Positions 36,066 to 47,209 of a stretch of DNA of 64,000 bases are shown here, piece by piece. Under the pieces are notes generated by a model. It was given only the letters and a program-made list of their open reading frames with translations, did not search any database and was not told the DNA's origin. Within the stretch, counting starts at the first letter, position 1; every line of letters starts with the position of its first letter. The DNA comes from Rhynchospora pubera (lineage: Eukaryota > Streptophyta > Magnoliopsida > Poales > Cyperaceae): assembly GCA_028095005.1 (NCBI GenBank), contig CM051459.1, positions 255,116,229-255,180,228 on the forward strand, in the 5' to 3' direction. A program made the position numbers and the translations under genes.

Positions 36066-36427
36066 CACTGTATATCTATTCCACCTCTCATGATCCATCA
36101 TCTCACGGAACAATATTAAATATATACTAGTGCTCTATCCTGTGATCAATTTATTTGCAATCCTTGTCTCCTCCCTACCTGAGCATCTCCTATTATTCTT
36201 CTCTCATCTAATCTATTATACCCCCGAATTCTATCCCTAGCTCCCCCTTCTCAGAAATCAATAGCTACCAAAACAGCGCTACAGTATCTAGCAGATCAAC
36301 TGAGACATTCTTGTACTTGCAAAGAATTCTTCGTTTTCTTTCTCAGCTGATCGATCCAAAACCCTTCTCTTCTACAGGAAGATCAAGTGAAAACAAAAGC
36401 CAAAGAAATCCAACTTGTGCACACCCC

Positions 36428-36440
36428 TCTATATATCCTC
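36428..36440 (+). promoter_or_regulatory. Candidate TATA box of the GRAS gene
   Basis: CTATATATCC, about 80 bp before the ATG at 36517. A start site near 36460 would leave a short CT-rich leader (TCTCTCTCTC). Not certain; the true leader may be longer. Confidence 0.35.
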
Positions 36441-36516
36441 TGTACAAGCGCCAAATCCACACATCGACAGTTGCCCTTGTACTGACTAGTCTCTCGTCTT
36501 CTCTCTCTCTCTCCAC

Positions 36517-37914
36517 ATGATGCAATTCAGCAGCCAGGCTGCACCACCTCAACATACTCTCCTTAAACCTAACCCTAATAATATCAATGGCCTATTTCTA
36601 GATCTATCATCTCCGAATAATTTATTCCATAATCGGCCAACCCGTCCTTGGCCAGGTGGTTTTCCGACCTCGTCAAAAGCCCTAGGAAGTTTTAACACAG
36701 CTGGTTGTATGGAGCAGCTACTTGCACACTGCGCCAGTGCGGTTGAGGCGAATGATGCAACCCTTGCGCAGCAATTGCTCTGGGTGCTTAACAACATTGC
36801 ACCACCAGAGGGGGACTCCAATCAACGCCTCACCTCTGCATTTCTTCGTGCTCTAATTTCGCGGGCATCAAAATCAGGTTCTTGCAAGATATTTGCTAGT
36901 GCTGCTGGGGCTTTAGCTGCTACTGCTTCAACACTTTCTGATGCTTTGCATAGATTCTCAGCTGTAGAACTGGCGAGTTTTGTGGATCTGACACCATGGC
37001 ATCGCTTTGGCTATTCCGCAGCCAACGCTGCTATACTTGAGGCTGTAGAGGGTTTCTCTACAATTCATGTGGTTGATCTAAGCACGACGCACTGCATGCA
37101 GATGCCCACACTTATCGATGCACTCTCTAACAGGCCGGAGGGACCACCTATTCTAAGGCTGACAGCTGTTAGCCTAACTGATGGAATGCAGCCACCTCCA
37201 CTACTTGACATGTCATATGAAGAATTGGGTGCTAGACTGGTCAATTTTGCTCGGTCAAGAAATGTTCCCATGGAATTTAGGGTTATCCATTCGAGCCCTT
37301 CTGATGGATTTAGTGATGTTTTGGATCAACTAAGGGTCCAGCAATTAGTATCAGATGGTGAAGCTTTGGTAGTAAACTGTCAAATGATGCTGCACTGTAT
37401 ACCTGAGGAAACTGCAGGTACTTTCTCCTCTAGTGTAGGGTTAACCTCTTGCATATCTCTTCGGTCAATGTTTCTCAAAGCATTGAGAAGCCTTGAACCA
37501 ACTTTAGTTACTATCATAGATGAAGATGCAGATTTTACCTCGCCTGATGTTGTGGCAAGATTAAGATCAGCATTCAACTACTTGTGGATACCGTATGATA
37601 CAGTTGATACTTTTCTACCAAGAGGGAGTGAACAAAGAAAGTGGTATGAGGCTGGGATAAGTTGGAAGATCGAGAACGTCATTGCGCAAGAAGGGTTGCA
37701 AAGAGTCGAAAGGCTTGAATCAAAGGGAAGGTGGGCTCAAAGAATGAGAAATGCCGGATTTCGTGCATTAGGTTTTGGTGAAGAGGCTGTGGCAGAGGTT
37801 AAAGGGATGCTCGATGAACACTCGGCTGGATGGGGGTTGAAAAGGGACGAGGATGATTTAGTTTTGACATGGAAAGGGCACAATGTAGTGTTTGCTACTG
37901 CTTGGGTGCCATGA
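36517..37914 (+). CDS. SCL32: GRAS-family transcriptional regulator, SCARECROW-LIKE 32 type
   Basis: 465 residues in a single exon, as usual for GRAS genes. The protein is nuclear and regulates transcription in the GRAS manner (family knowledge). After a variable N-terminus (1-63), GCMEQLLAHCASAVEAND starts leucine-rich region I (about 64-100, QQLLWVLNNIAPPEGDSNQR). STIHVVDLSTTHCMQMP (181-197) is the VHIID core. MSYEELGARLVNFARS (232-247) begins leucine-rich region II; PFYRE-like and SAW regions follow, ending SWKIENVIAQEG and DLVLTWKGHNVVFATAWVP. The NNIAPP...QRLTSAFLRAL, VDLTPWHRFG and FNYLWIPYDTVDTF blocks are those of the SCL32 clade. No miR171-type target site was seen, as expected for this clade. 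Intact. Start chosen at the first Met of the MMQF pair, which is typical for SCL32. Confidence 0.93.
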   Translation: MMQFSSQAAPPQHTLLKPNPNNINGLFLDLSSPNNLFHNRPTRPWPGGFPTSSKALGSFNTAGCMEQLLAHCASAVEANDATLAQQLLWVLNNIAPPEGDSNQRLTSAFLRALISRASKSGSCKIFASAAGALAATASTLSDALHRFSAVELASFVDLTPWHRFGYSAANAAILEAVEGFSTIHVVDLSTTHCMQMPTLIDALSNRPEGPPILRLTAVSLTDGMQPPPLLDMSYEELGARLVNFARSRNVPMEFRVIHSSPSDGFSDVLDQLRVQQLVSDGEALVVNCQMMLHCIPEETAGTFSSSVGLTSCISLRSMFLKALRSLEPTLVTIIDEDADFTSPDVVARLRSAFNYLWIPYDTVDTFLPRGSEQRKWYEAGISWKIENVIAQEGLQRVERLESKGRWAQRMRNAGFRALGFGEEAVAEVKGMLDEHSAGWGLKRDEDDLVLTWKGHNVVFATAWVP

Positions 37915-40229
37915 TCATCATAATAATACCTTAAAAGGATTTAACAGCATGATGTGTGTAAGTGTTTTCCCTTCTATCCATTAATTGATTGCCTAGAGTT
38001 TTTGTTTCTCTAATTTTGGTTACTACAAATGAGTTGTTTCAAATCTTGCTTCCAATGTTCTTTGTGTATGTGTTAGTTCCTCTCTCCTGGTTCATTTGTG
38101 TTTAGGTTGCTGAACGTACGTTATGATCCTTTTGCTGCCCTTTGATATGCAACACTTAAGATAGAACTATCAATATATACACATTTTTAGTGACGGCTTT
38201 GGTCCTAATTAAGAACTGGTAATTTAGCTCATATTTTTCTATTTATTGTAATAAGCATGTGTTTATTATTACAATGTTGATAAAAAAAAAGTCAATTAAT
38301 GTTTCATATTAAGTTGTTTTAAAATTAATTATGTTAAACTTATAATGACAAGCATGTTTGAAGCTTTTAGATAACATGTCTTATAGCGTTTTCTGGTATA
38401 AAAATAAGTGCATAAATAAAAGCGTCTACGTACATTCTAGCAATATTACTTGTAAATTAATGAGTCGAGATCGCATGTAAATGTTGTTGATTAGTTCTTT
38501 CCGAAGGAATATGTAAGATTTAATTGTAATTGTAGTTTATTACCGTCATACATCATCTTATGTAAATTAAGTCTGTCATGCATCATATATACTTCTCGGT
38601 TATTATACCTGCATGGTACTAATATTGCACGTTGTAACTAAAGGAAGCACTCATCACAATAACAGTTTATTAATTTGAATTAATATATATCTAAATTCAT
38701 CTGGTCATTTATTCATTTCCTGTTCCCTTCAATTTACTTGGTTTTTGCTTAATTTAACAAGAGCTTAATAACTTGATAATAATTAATATGAATCTGTTAT
38801 GTGATAACACCTCCATATGAAATCTTTTTCCTATAATTTTGTCAAAAAGAAAAAAAAAATTCTCTCTTTATGGAATTCTATGAGTAACAGCGCAACTCAG
38901 CTCTTGCAAAAGCAACATGGCATATACATGTCTGATATTTTGTATAATCACTTTATAACTGATATTCTCATGTGAAGTATGCACATATTTATCGTATATA
39001 TGAATATACTGATGTTATTACTCGGTTACACCTTATTTTATATGGCAATCGTTTCTTCCGCATAAAAAAGATTCTGCATTTTCCTTTATAAAACTGAGTA
39101 GGTAAAAATTTATGACAAAATAATTCAATTACAACAAAACCAAAATTTAACTTGTCATTAGTAAATAAATAAGCTATCTTGTTTCTGCTCTTCTGCATGC
39201 CCGCCCTCCTTTCTTTTTTGAAGGATTTAGCTGAGAAAGTGAAATAAAGAATACGTATACTAAAACTGTTAATTAAACACGACGGGAAAAAAGAGCTTGC
39301 CATGGCCCTCGTCGTAGACAAATAGAATAATCTACTTCTAACCAATTTAAGGTGGACGCTGTTCTTCCTTCTACGGCAGAATTACATCTGGCATAGAAAG
39401 CAACATGTTTCTAAGATTGTCCGCATAACCTCACACAAAGATAAGATCATACAAATGGTAAACATTCTCAATTTTCTTGACGGAAGGCCTGATGGGTTTG
39501 CTACTTTGCTTAAATCAGAATATTAAATGCAAAGGGGCTCTCTGGACAGCCGTACATTTTGTACGGCAATCTAAAATTTTCCTTTCATTTAATATTTTGA
39601 GTATACAATTCCTTTTGAGTTTTGAGGTGTGTTGTGCCTCTCTTGTATATACAGTAAACATAGAACCGTTGGTACTGGTAACAAAACAAGGCCAATATCT
39701 GTTATGGGCTTTTCTTTACTCGCGTTGGGCTTTAGTTATAATTTCTGATGAAAAGAAAGCTTTCGTATATTATTTGAAGCCCAATGTATTCAATACCTGG
39801 AGTCCTGGACAATCTAATCTAACTATCTTAAGTCAAGAAATTCTAAATGCATGTCCATGGACAATGTAAAACCTGGCTAGAACCCGAATGCGATTGTTGC
39901 CGAATTCCATGGTTCTGTACGAAACTTATACGACGAGCAAGGGTCTTAGATATATATCATACATTTTTGTTTAATTAAGCCTAGTGATGTGACGGCCTAG
40001 TAATGCTACAGCAGTCGTACAAAATCATACTTTTTTTTTTTTTTGAAATCTCAGATACATATGCAACTCTTGTTGAGTAGAGTGGCTCACAAATTTCTCT
40101 CCCAAATCCTCCTAATTATCATTGCATTAAGCTAATGTTTGCTGCATTCCGCGCGTTTTGAGATGATTATGATTTTTTTTTGGATGATGTACTCTTGGTC
40201 CAACATTCTAATGATTATTAATTTATTTG
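37915..40229. other. AT-rich intergenic stretch downstream of the GRAS gene
   Basis: The first part is the likely 3' UTR. The 130-codon plus-strand frame at 39477-39869 begins with TTG, lacks family signal and is treated as chance. Confidence 0.5.
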
Positions 40230-40237
40230 TGTCCAAA

Positions 40238-40396
40238 CAGTGTTTTGAAAACCGTACTGAATACTGAAAAATTCCAAACAGTGTTTTGAAAATACCTTAA
40301 ATCGGAATTGTGATAGAAAATACCAGATAATTTTGGAAAATACTAGATTTTTGTCACCTGCCTGGTAGGGGTGTCGATACGGTTTTAAAAACACTG
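40238..40396. mobile_element. hAT-type MITE
   Basis: TIRs CAGTGTTTTGAAAACCGTA and TACGGTTTTAAAAACACTG, flanked by TGTCCAAA (40230-40237) and TGTCCAAT (40398-40405), an 8-bp TSD with one change. No coding capacity. Confidence 0.8.
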
Positions 40397-40405
40397 GTGT
40401 CCAAT

Positions 40406-42316
40406 TATAATTTTGTGACTTACATTAATGGAAACTAGATGTTATGAATGCATACAAGAAATTTTTTTTGTGACTTACATTCATCTCGTTCTAGATCTGC
40501 ATCTCATTTTGTATTGATATAAATAAAAAGCTATATCATCATGCACCTGTCCCGTGTACATATATATGATGTCTGTTAATTAGCACGTTAATAATTGTGA
40601 CCCTGAAAAAAAATATATTTTTAGATAGATTTTGTTTTTATATGTTCTCGTTGTCAATGAATATGTTACGCTGGAAATTGTTCTTGTATAATTCTACGCC
40701 GGCCCAGTCGTGGGAAAGAAAAAGAAAATTCTATTATATATTATTTTATAATATGAAATGATTCTCCCCTCAATTTTTGTTTCAATTAAATTTAATTCCG
40801 CTCTTAAGTTCTAAAAAATTCAAAGTGGTGGTCGTTACGTTAATATAACTTAATCACTAATTCCCGAGATTTACATTAGTCATCTAATCACATGCTTATC
40901 ATTATTTTAACTCGGCGAATGTCATGGTCGGTAAGTTGGTTGGGGCTTCCTTTTCATTCGTTGTTCATTTCTTGCTCACCACAAACTAACGTTCCATATA
41001 TTCTACATATAATAGTGAAAATACATAAAAAAAAATTGACAAAATTAAAAGAAGTGACAAGATATAATTAAAGAATCTAATATATTTCTTTATTTCATAG
41101 AAGAGGTAGGTAATAGCTAATTAATTAAGCCTAGTGATGTGAGAGTGAGACCCCATTTCTTTGAATTATTGTCCCCTGATCTTTCATTGCTGATAAATGA
41201 TTGGATACTTGTCGTTGCCATTGTCTAAAGAAACATCAAAATAGGTCTCACGAGGAATAGAATAGAAAACTCACCAAAATGACAATTTAAAACGAATCAT
41301 TGCTTGAACGAAATTATTAATTTATTAGACGTACACTTCAATCTTCAATAATTAATTGATTAATTCAACACGAGCTTTGCTGTAGAATTAAGCCGAGACA
41401 TGGAAATTTTATGATTCCTTCGAAATAAGTGTGCAAAATATATAATTTCACTCAAATTTACATGTAGTTCTTTTATCCTTTCTCAATAGTTGAAATTAAA
41501 CAAAGGTCAGCTTACTTTGATAAAAGAAAAAATAATTAAATAACGGCCCCCATGCCTTCATATTTAAATCCAACGTCGGCTTCAATTAAGTAGAAGATTT
41601 TTTTTTTTTTTTTTTGAGAATAATTGAGTAGAAGTGGCTGGTCTGGAAGGTTTTGATCCCCACAGGCCACGGTTGATTGACTGTTGAGTAGGGAAAAAAA
41701 AAAATGAAAACCCATGCAAAACCGTTGATCTGTTTTGAGATTATGTAATATCCTCATATCCTTATTGTCAAAGCCGTTGATCTGTTTATTTCCTTTTTTA
41801 ACTTTTTTTTTTAATCCAGTAGGGGGCAACTCTTTTTTTCTTTCAATACAGAATTCTGATAAATGGAAATAATACTAAAAAAATGATTTTCTTTTTTCAA
41901 TCAGTGTGATTTCAATTCAAACAGAATCAGGTAATCTTCTTACAATTTATATTACGGGCAAGTTGGTTCTATCATTTGAAAAATAAAACTGGAAAGTGAA
42001 ATAATCTATCTATATTAAAATTATCACTAAAAAATTAATAAAACGGTTCCATTATTTTTCTTGGAATACGATAATTCCTCTATCAATATCTCAAAATCTA
42101 GATGAACAACAAAAGCTAAAAAACATTGCAACAGATAGAGTAAAAAACAGTAAGCACCTGTTACTTCACTCATATCCATCCCCAATTCTATTAACTTACA
42201 AGCGTCTCTCATGAGAATTCAGTACTCTCACCGGTAGTCCGATCGAACGACTAAATGGAAGTGCACATAATCAAACTAACAGATCCTAATTAAACTGCTC
42301 GTAGATTCTAGATATT
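40406..42316. other. AT-rich intergenic stretch
   Basis: No gene is seen. The word TAATTAAGCCTAGTGATGTG occurs here (about 41123) and earlier (about 39973), suggesting an unresolved repeat. Confidence 0.45.
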
Positions 42317-42699
42317 CTAGAAGCTTCGGCAGAGGTGGAACGCAGCCCACCGCCTGGGCCAACTGAACACACCTAATGTGGCAGAAGACTTGCGATCCAT
42401 CTCGTGCTGATGTGGTTCAATGGGAGCTATCCATGTATCCTCCCTCCTACTAAGCATCTCCCACATCACACGCACATCCTCGTACTCGCAAGTGATTACC
42501 TCGTGTCGCAGCCTCCCCAGACCCCTTCTTCCTGTATCAGTATCATATACACAATTTAATTCTCATTCAAAACCAGACCAAAAATGATTGAGTGAAAAAA
42601 CGCAGACTGTTAGTTACCTGACTTATGGATCCCAAGGCCGGAAGCAACACCGATGAAGACCCGCCGAATTGGGTAGACGACACGGGACCACCACCCCAT
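42317..42699 (-). CDS. Small conserved plant protein of unknown function (98 aa, two exons)
   Basis: Exon 1 is 42618-42699 (ATG to donor TCAG|GTAAC) and exon 2 is 42317-42531 (acceptor ATACAG, stop TAG 42317-42319). The exons join in frame, 297 nt in all. The product starts MGWWSRVVYPIRRVFIGVAS and contains RLRHEVITCEYEDVRVMWEM, then ends FSWPRRWAAFHLCRSF. The pattern basic/aromatic N-terminus, CEYEDVxVMWEML and a tryptophan-rich tail is one I associate with a small uncharacterised land-plant family; no biochemical role is known to me. The N-terminus is amphipathic and weakly hydrophobic; no clear signal peptide. Neither exon alone is a long open frame. Splice sites and frame are intact, so it is probably functional. 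Confidence 0.8.
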
Positions 42700-43080
42700 C
42701 CGGAATGATCGATAGTTACTAGAGAGAGAGAGAGAGATGGAGGGAGAAGGAAGAGTCTGTTGTTCTCTCTGAGCAGGCTGGAGCCTGCTTGAGATTAGAG
42801 TAGTTGCTGAGGCCACGTCAAATTTAAAAACCCAATCTTCATAGAACGACGTTTGACCTTGGGACATCTGCCACGTGTTGAAATCTGAGTATGTGATGAT
42901 TAGATGATATTTGCTTAGCTTTAGCAAGACAGGGATTGACCGTCGGATGGGTCGCGAAATAATCTCTGTTGAAAGACAGTTTAGGCGATGGATTATGGAA
43001 CCTACAATTGTATGTCGCCAGAAAATTGTAACTCGTCTAGATCTCCCAAAGTACAAATTTATTTCCAACTTTGTTTTATA
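42700..43080 (-). promoter_or_regulatory. Leader and promoter region of the 98-aa gene, with a G-box
   Basis: A GA-repeat (CT-rich on the gene strand) lies at 42721-42738. CACGTG at 42872-42877, within GCCACGTGTTG, is a G-box/ABRE-type core about 175 bp upstream of the ATG. A second ACGT core lies at about 42814. Confidence 0.45.
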
Positions 43081-43280
43081 TTTGGGTGGATTTGAATAAT
43101 TGAATGTCTTTGTTTTGACATCTGATGTCTCTACCGTATCTAGATTCTAGACTAAGTTCTAAATTATAAAATTATAAAATTTAAATAATACTATATAAAA
43201 TAGCTAAACATCACCTATATTAATTTTCACAACACACGAAAGGAAAGTTTCGGCATTGTTTTGGTGAGAGTTAATAACTA

Positions 43281-43462
43281 GGCTCCGTTTGGATGACTTC
43301 TTCCCGGAATAAGGAATAAGGAATAATCACTTTTTACCAATAAATTTATTTCTAACCATCCAAACTCTTCACAAAAGTTACACACTTCCCAATAAATTTA
43401 CCCCTTCCCAATAAATTTCTTCCCTTCTTCCTACCTTATTCTCAACGCATCCAAACGGAGCC
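43281..43462. mobile_element. GTTTGGAT-family MITE, copy 2
   Basis: TIRs GGCTCCGTTTGGATG and CATCCAAACGGAGCC. Interior CCAAACTCTTCACAAAAG and CACACTTCCCAATAAATTTA match the other copies. TA flanks both ends. Confidence 0.75.
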
Positions 43463-45031
43463 TAGAAAAATAATTTCAAAACTTGCCTAGATTGGAAATT
43501 TTAATGAGTCGTTGATTCCAATAAATACAGAAGTGAAACGTGGTAAGTTTTTACATTTGCATTAAAATAAATATATCTATCAAATTAGACGGTTTTATTT
43601 AAAATTTGAATTTTTTTTCTTTGTGTTATCAAAACTTTTAAAAATAAAGATCTAGCAGAGGTATAAAAATGAAGCTTTTAGATCCTCCTCTTGAGCTTTC
43701 AACTATATTCTCTGTTTCCTTTTCATCATTAGATAAAAGTATAACGGCCTAATTAATATAGCCAATTAGCAGCTTATTCAGTTATTTGTGTAAACCTTTT
43801 GAGATCTTTGTTGTGGTTAGAAAACAATTTTCTTAGGAATACAGGCGGTTCTAAAAATAAGAACCGAAAGTTCTGTGATCATTCCACTTCCACGTAAGCA
43901 ATGTCACAGAGATAGTGGTCGAGTTTAATTAAGGAGAATTTCTTTTTTTTAAAAAAAACCTCCAAAAAGAACATTTATTTTCTTTGCAAGAAAAAATTAT
44001 AATGTTTTTTTGAAATATATAAAAAAAATAAAATATTAGTGATCCTGCTCTAGCAGATTGACACGTTGCATTGGTAGGTAACCAATCAACATTTTTTTGT
44101 GCGGGGCCAACCAACTAAAAATCTAAATATATTGATAGCCGACGTGGCTCCCATATCGCCATGTCGAACTTATTTTATTAAACCGCGCTCAAGAGAAGAC
44201 GATTTTGGTCGGTAGAAACTGATGACCTGATTAAATCCACTTCAACGACCGCTATAATCCAAATGTATTGTCATATTGATTGATGTCATTTGGTGAAATT
44301 AAAGATTCCTAAACAGTTTCTTAGTGTTGTCCCTTGCATGGAAAAAATCTTCCTTGGATGACGGTCAAGGTTCGCATTAAAATGTAGAAGAGATTTTAGG
44401 TTGATAAACTTATTCGTAGGTTGAAAATTTCACTAGTTTGACAATTTGCCTAGCCTTTTTTTAAAAAAATTTATTATAAATAAGATTCGAAAAAAATTTG
44501 TGATATCTTTATACCGCAATTTTTATAATAAGTAAGTTAACATTGTCTGTTTCGTTGAATCGTATTTACGAAATAAAAAAACAAAGTTCTCGCGTCCACT
44601 ATTTTGGTACCTCAAATGTCCTAAAATTTACTTTTTTTTATTACTTAAAATTTTTTTAATTCAAACATCAAATCTAAAACGTTAATCTTGTTTAGTATAA
44701 CGAGCTATGTGTTTTAACATAAATATTGTAAATTTTAAAGTTCATTTGATACTTAATCAATGGGACAAATTTTGAATCCATTAGAATTAATCTACCATAG
44801 ATCAATAGTTAACTAGATTCGTCATTATTCAATTTCTCGGTCAAGTATAAAATAAACAAAAAAATTATAAAACTTACATAAAAATGCATCACCCAATAAT
44901 TGAACAGTGTCAATAATTTAGATTCAACATTTGAATTTTTAAATTTTAAGAAAATAATAAAAAAATATGTATTAAGATATTTGAGGCACCAAATCAATGG
45001 ACATTGGACCTCCTCTAAAAACAATATTAAA
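43463..45031. other. AT-rich intergenic stretch
   Basis: No gene or element structure recognised. Confidence 0.5.
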
Positions 45032-45040
45032 AACAACAAG

Positions 45041-46428
45041 CCGAAATTATTTTATATAAGAATTCAGACGCAAAAAATTTTAATAGAAAAAAATTATTAT
45101 TATTTTTTTTAATAAGAAGAAAGTTCGTACGCGTTTTATAAAAGCGAACAGTCTCTCTCCTTCGAGCGCGTTTTATAAACGGGTAGGAAGGCTTAAATTT
45201 TTCGAAATGGAGTTATTACCGTTTTTTTTCAAAATTAATAGGAAAATTAATGTGAAAATTTAGGTTAAATTTATTTTTATTACAATTTAGGTTAAATTTA
45301 CAATTTTTAAAATATCACATTTAATTTCATATTAATTTTATTTAAAAATGACATTGGAATATTAATTTTGACATTAATATCATTTTGTTTGAATAACTAT
45401 CAAGAAAGTCACTTGATTTACTGCACTTCTCTTTTTAATGATTAATTTGTGATTTTAAAATTTTTTTAGTAGTTTAGAGTGGTTTTTAGGTTTGCAAACT
45501 TTCAAAGTGGATTTTGGAGGTCTAGAGAGCGTTTTTTGGCTTCGAAAATGGTCGCCAGCTTTCCGAAATGTGCTTGTTTGCCCCAAACGGACCTTCCTAT
45601 CAAAAGTTATGCTTGTTTAAAGTTTTAATGTTCAAAATTTTTTAATTAAAAATTTATATTTTAATTATTTCCATATTATATATTATTTGATTATATATGG
45701 CTAACATAAAATAAAAAAAAGGAGAGACTACAATGCAAAAGATAAGTTTGTAGAATTAAATAGTAAAAATACAGGGTCATCGGCGAATAATTATTCAAAC
45801 AAAATGATATTATACACATGTTCAAAAAAAAAATATGTGTAATTAAATGCATATAAAATATGTGTGATATATTTATTATGGGGCTGTTTGGATTCCCCAA
45901 AGAATTTGGAGAATTTCATCTTCCTACCATAAATTTATTATAAACAATCCAAACTCTTCACAAAATTATACACTTCCCAATAAATTTATTCCTAAAAATT
46001 GCAACTTTCCCAAATTCTCCAAATTCCTAAGCGATCCAAACGGCCCCTATATCTATTTAATACATCTTTAATTGGAAATAAAAAAATTTTGAGAATTTTG
46101 TAAATATGAAACATGCAGGGACCTTGTTGCAAAATATTGTTTTTAATAAGTTAAACTTTGCGGCTTGAGTGAAAAATATGAAAAAACTAATAACACGTTT
46201 ATAAAACGCGTTCAAAGGCTTCCAACCCGTTTTATAAACGGGTACGAAGGCTGGTTAAACGGGTACGAAGGTCTGACCAGCCTTTTGAGGCGTAACTGAA
46301 GCGGTGAATTTATTCCCCTTCTTACCCGTTTATAAAACGCGTACGAACTTTCTTCTTATTAAAAAAATAATAATAATTCTTTCTATTAAAATTTTTTACG
46401 TCTGAATTCCTATATAAAATATTTTCGG
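45041..46428. mobile_element. Non-autonomous Mutator-like element, 1.39 kb
   Basis: Perfect 9-bp TSD AACAACAAG (45032-45040 and 46429-46437). TIRs of about 100 bp start CCGAAATTATTTTATATA and CCGAAAATATTTTATATA and run through GTTCGTACGCGTTTTATAAA. Internal copies of GTTTTATAAACGGGTA occur near both ends. It contains a nested MITE (45880-46047) and no transposase. Confidence 0.85.
45880..46047. mobile_element. GTTTGGAT-family MITE, copy 3, nested in a MULE
   Basis: TIRs GGGGCTGTTTGGAT and ATCCAAACGGCCCC, TSD TAT (45877-45879 and 46048-46050). Interior ACAATCCAAACTCTTCACAA is shared. Confidence 0.8.
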
Positions 46429-46456
46429 AACAACAAGAGAAGGGGAAAAAAACAAA

Positions 46457-46614
46457 GGGGCCGTTTGGATATTGTAGAAATTTGGAGAATTTGAAATTCC
46501 TAGGCATAAATTTATTGGGAAGTGTGTAACTTTGTAAAGGGTTTGGATTGTTTATAATAAATTTGACATATAAAATGTCCGAAATTTACAATTCCGGCCC
46601 ATCCAAACAGGCCT
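46457..46614. mobile_element. GTTTGGAT-family MITE, copy 4
   Basis: TIRs GGCCGTTTGGAT and ATCCAAACAGGCC; interior GGGAAGTGTGTAACTTTG is in the opposite orientation to copy 3. AAA flanks both ends. It lies only 20 bp outside the MULE TSD. Confidence 0.75.
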
Positions 46615-47209
46615 AAAGGGTTTTTTTTTTCCCCTGAAGGCACATGGTCTTAACCAAACATAATCTATGCAATAAGGTCCATATCCGCAACATAACTAAA
46701 CTTTCTAGTTGACAGGGGACATTAGTAGTTGATTTAAAAAATAAATATGATATTTCGGTTTTCTTTTTTGAAAAAAGTTTTTCTAATTTATCGAATATGC
46801 TCTAGCTATAATAATAATTAGAGGCATTATATTTTTTTTAAAAAAGATGGAAGCGACACCTAGTTTTATTTTGATGAAATGAAACAAAATACAAAGATTA
46901 GTCTATTTTAACCTACAAATTACCTAAACCCGAAATAGGTTGGCAAGCTGATCCGTTAAGCGAAACAGTATGCACCGTCCTTTTCACCAAAGACATTTTT
47001 CCAAGCTAGAAGATCCTAGTTCATCAAGTTACCATATCAAAGTATTACCAAGACAACTCAACCAACATAGTTTAACAGACACAATAACAGAAAGTAAAGT
47101 AGAAAGTTTGACTAAATATGGTAAAGCTTTCTCAAAGGCATGCTGAATGTCAAAACACTTCAATCCGTGGCTGCATTGGCTAACATTTGAGGCATTATAT
47201 TAAACATAA
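46615..47209. other. Intergenic stretch
   Basis: No gene or element seen between the MITE and the Helitron end. Confidence 0.5.

Noticed and set aside
36517..37914. miR171 target site in the GRAS gene
   Set aside because: No matching site was seen, and the protein belongs to the SCL32 clade, not the HAM-type targets.
39477..39869. 130-codon plus-strand open frame
   Set aside because: It begins at TTG, lies in AT-rich intergenic DNA, and shows no domain or family motif.
43929..45112. Several 60-76-codon frames
   Set aside because: All are AT-rich chance frames without motifs.
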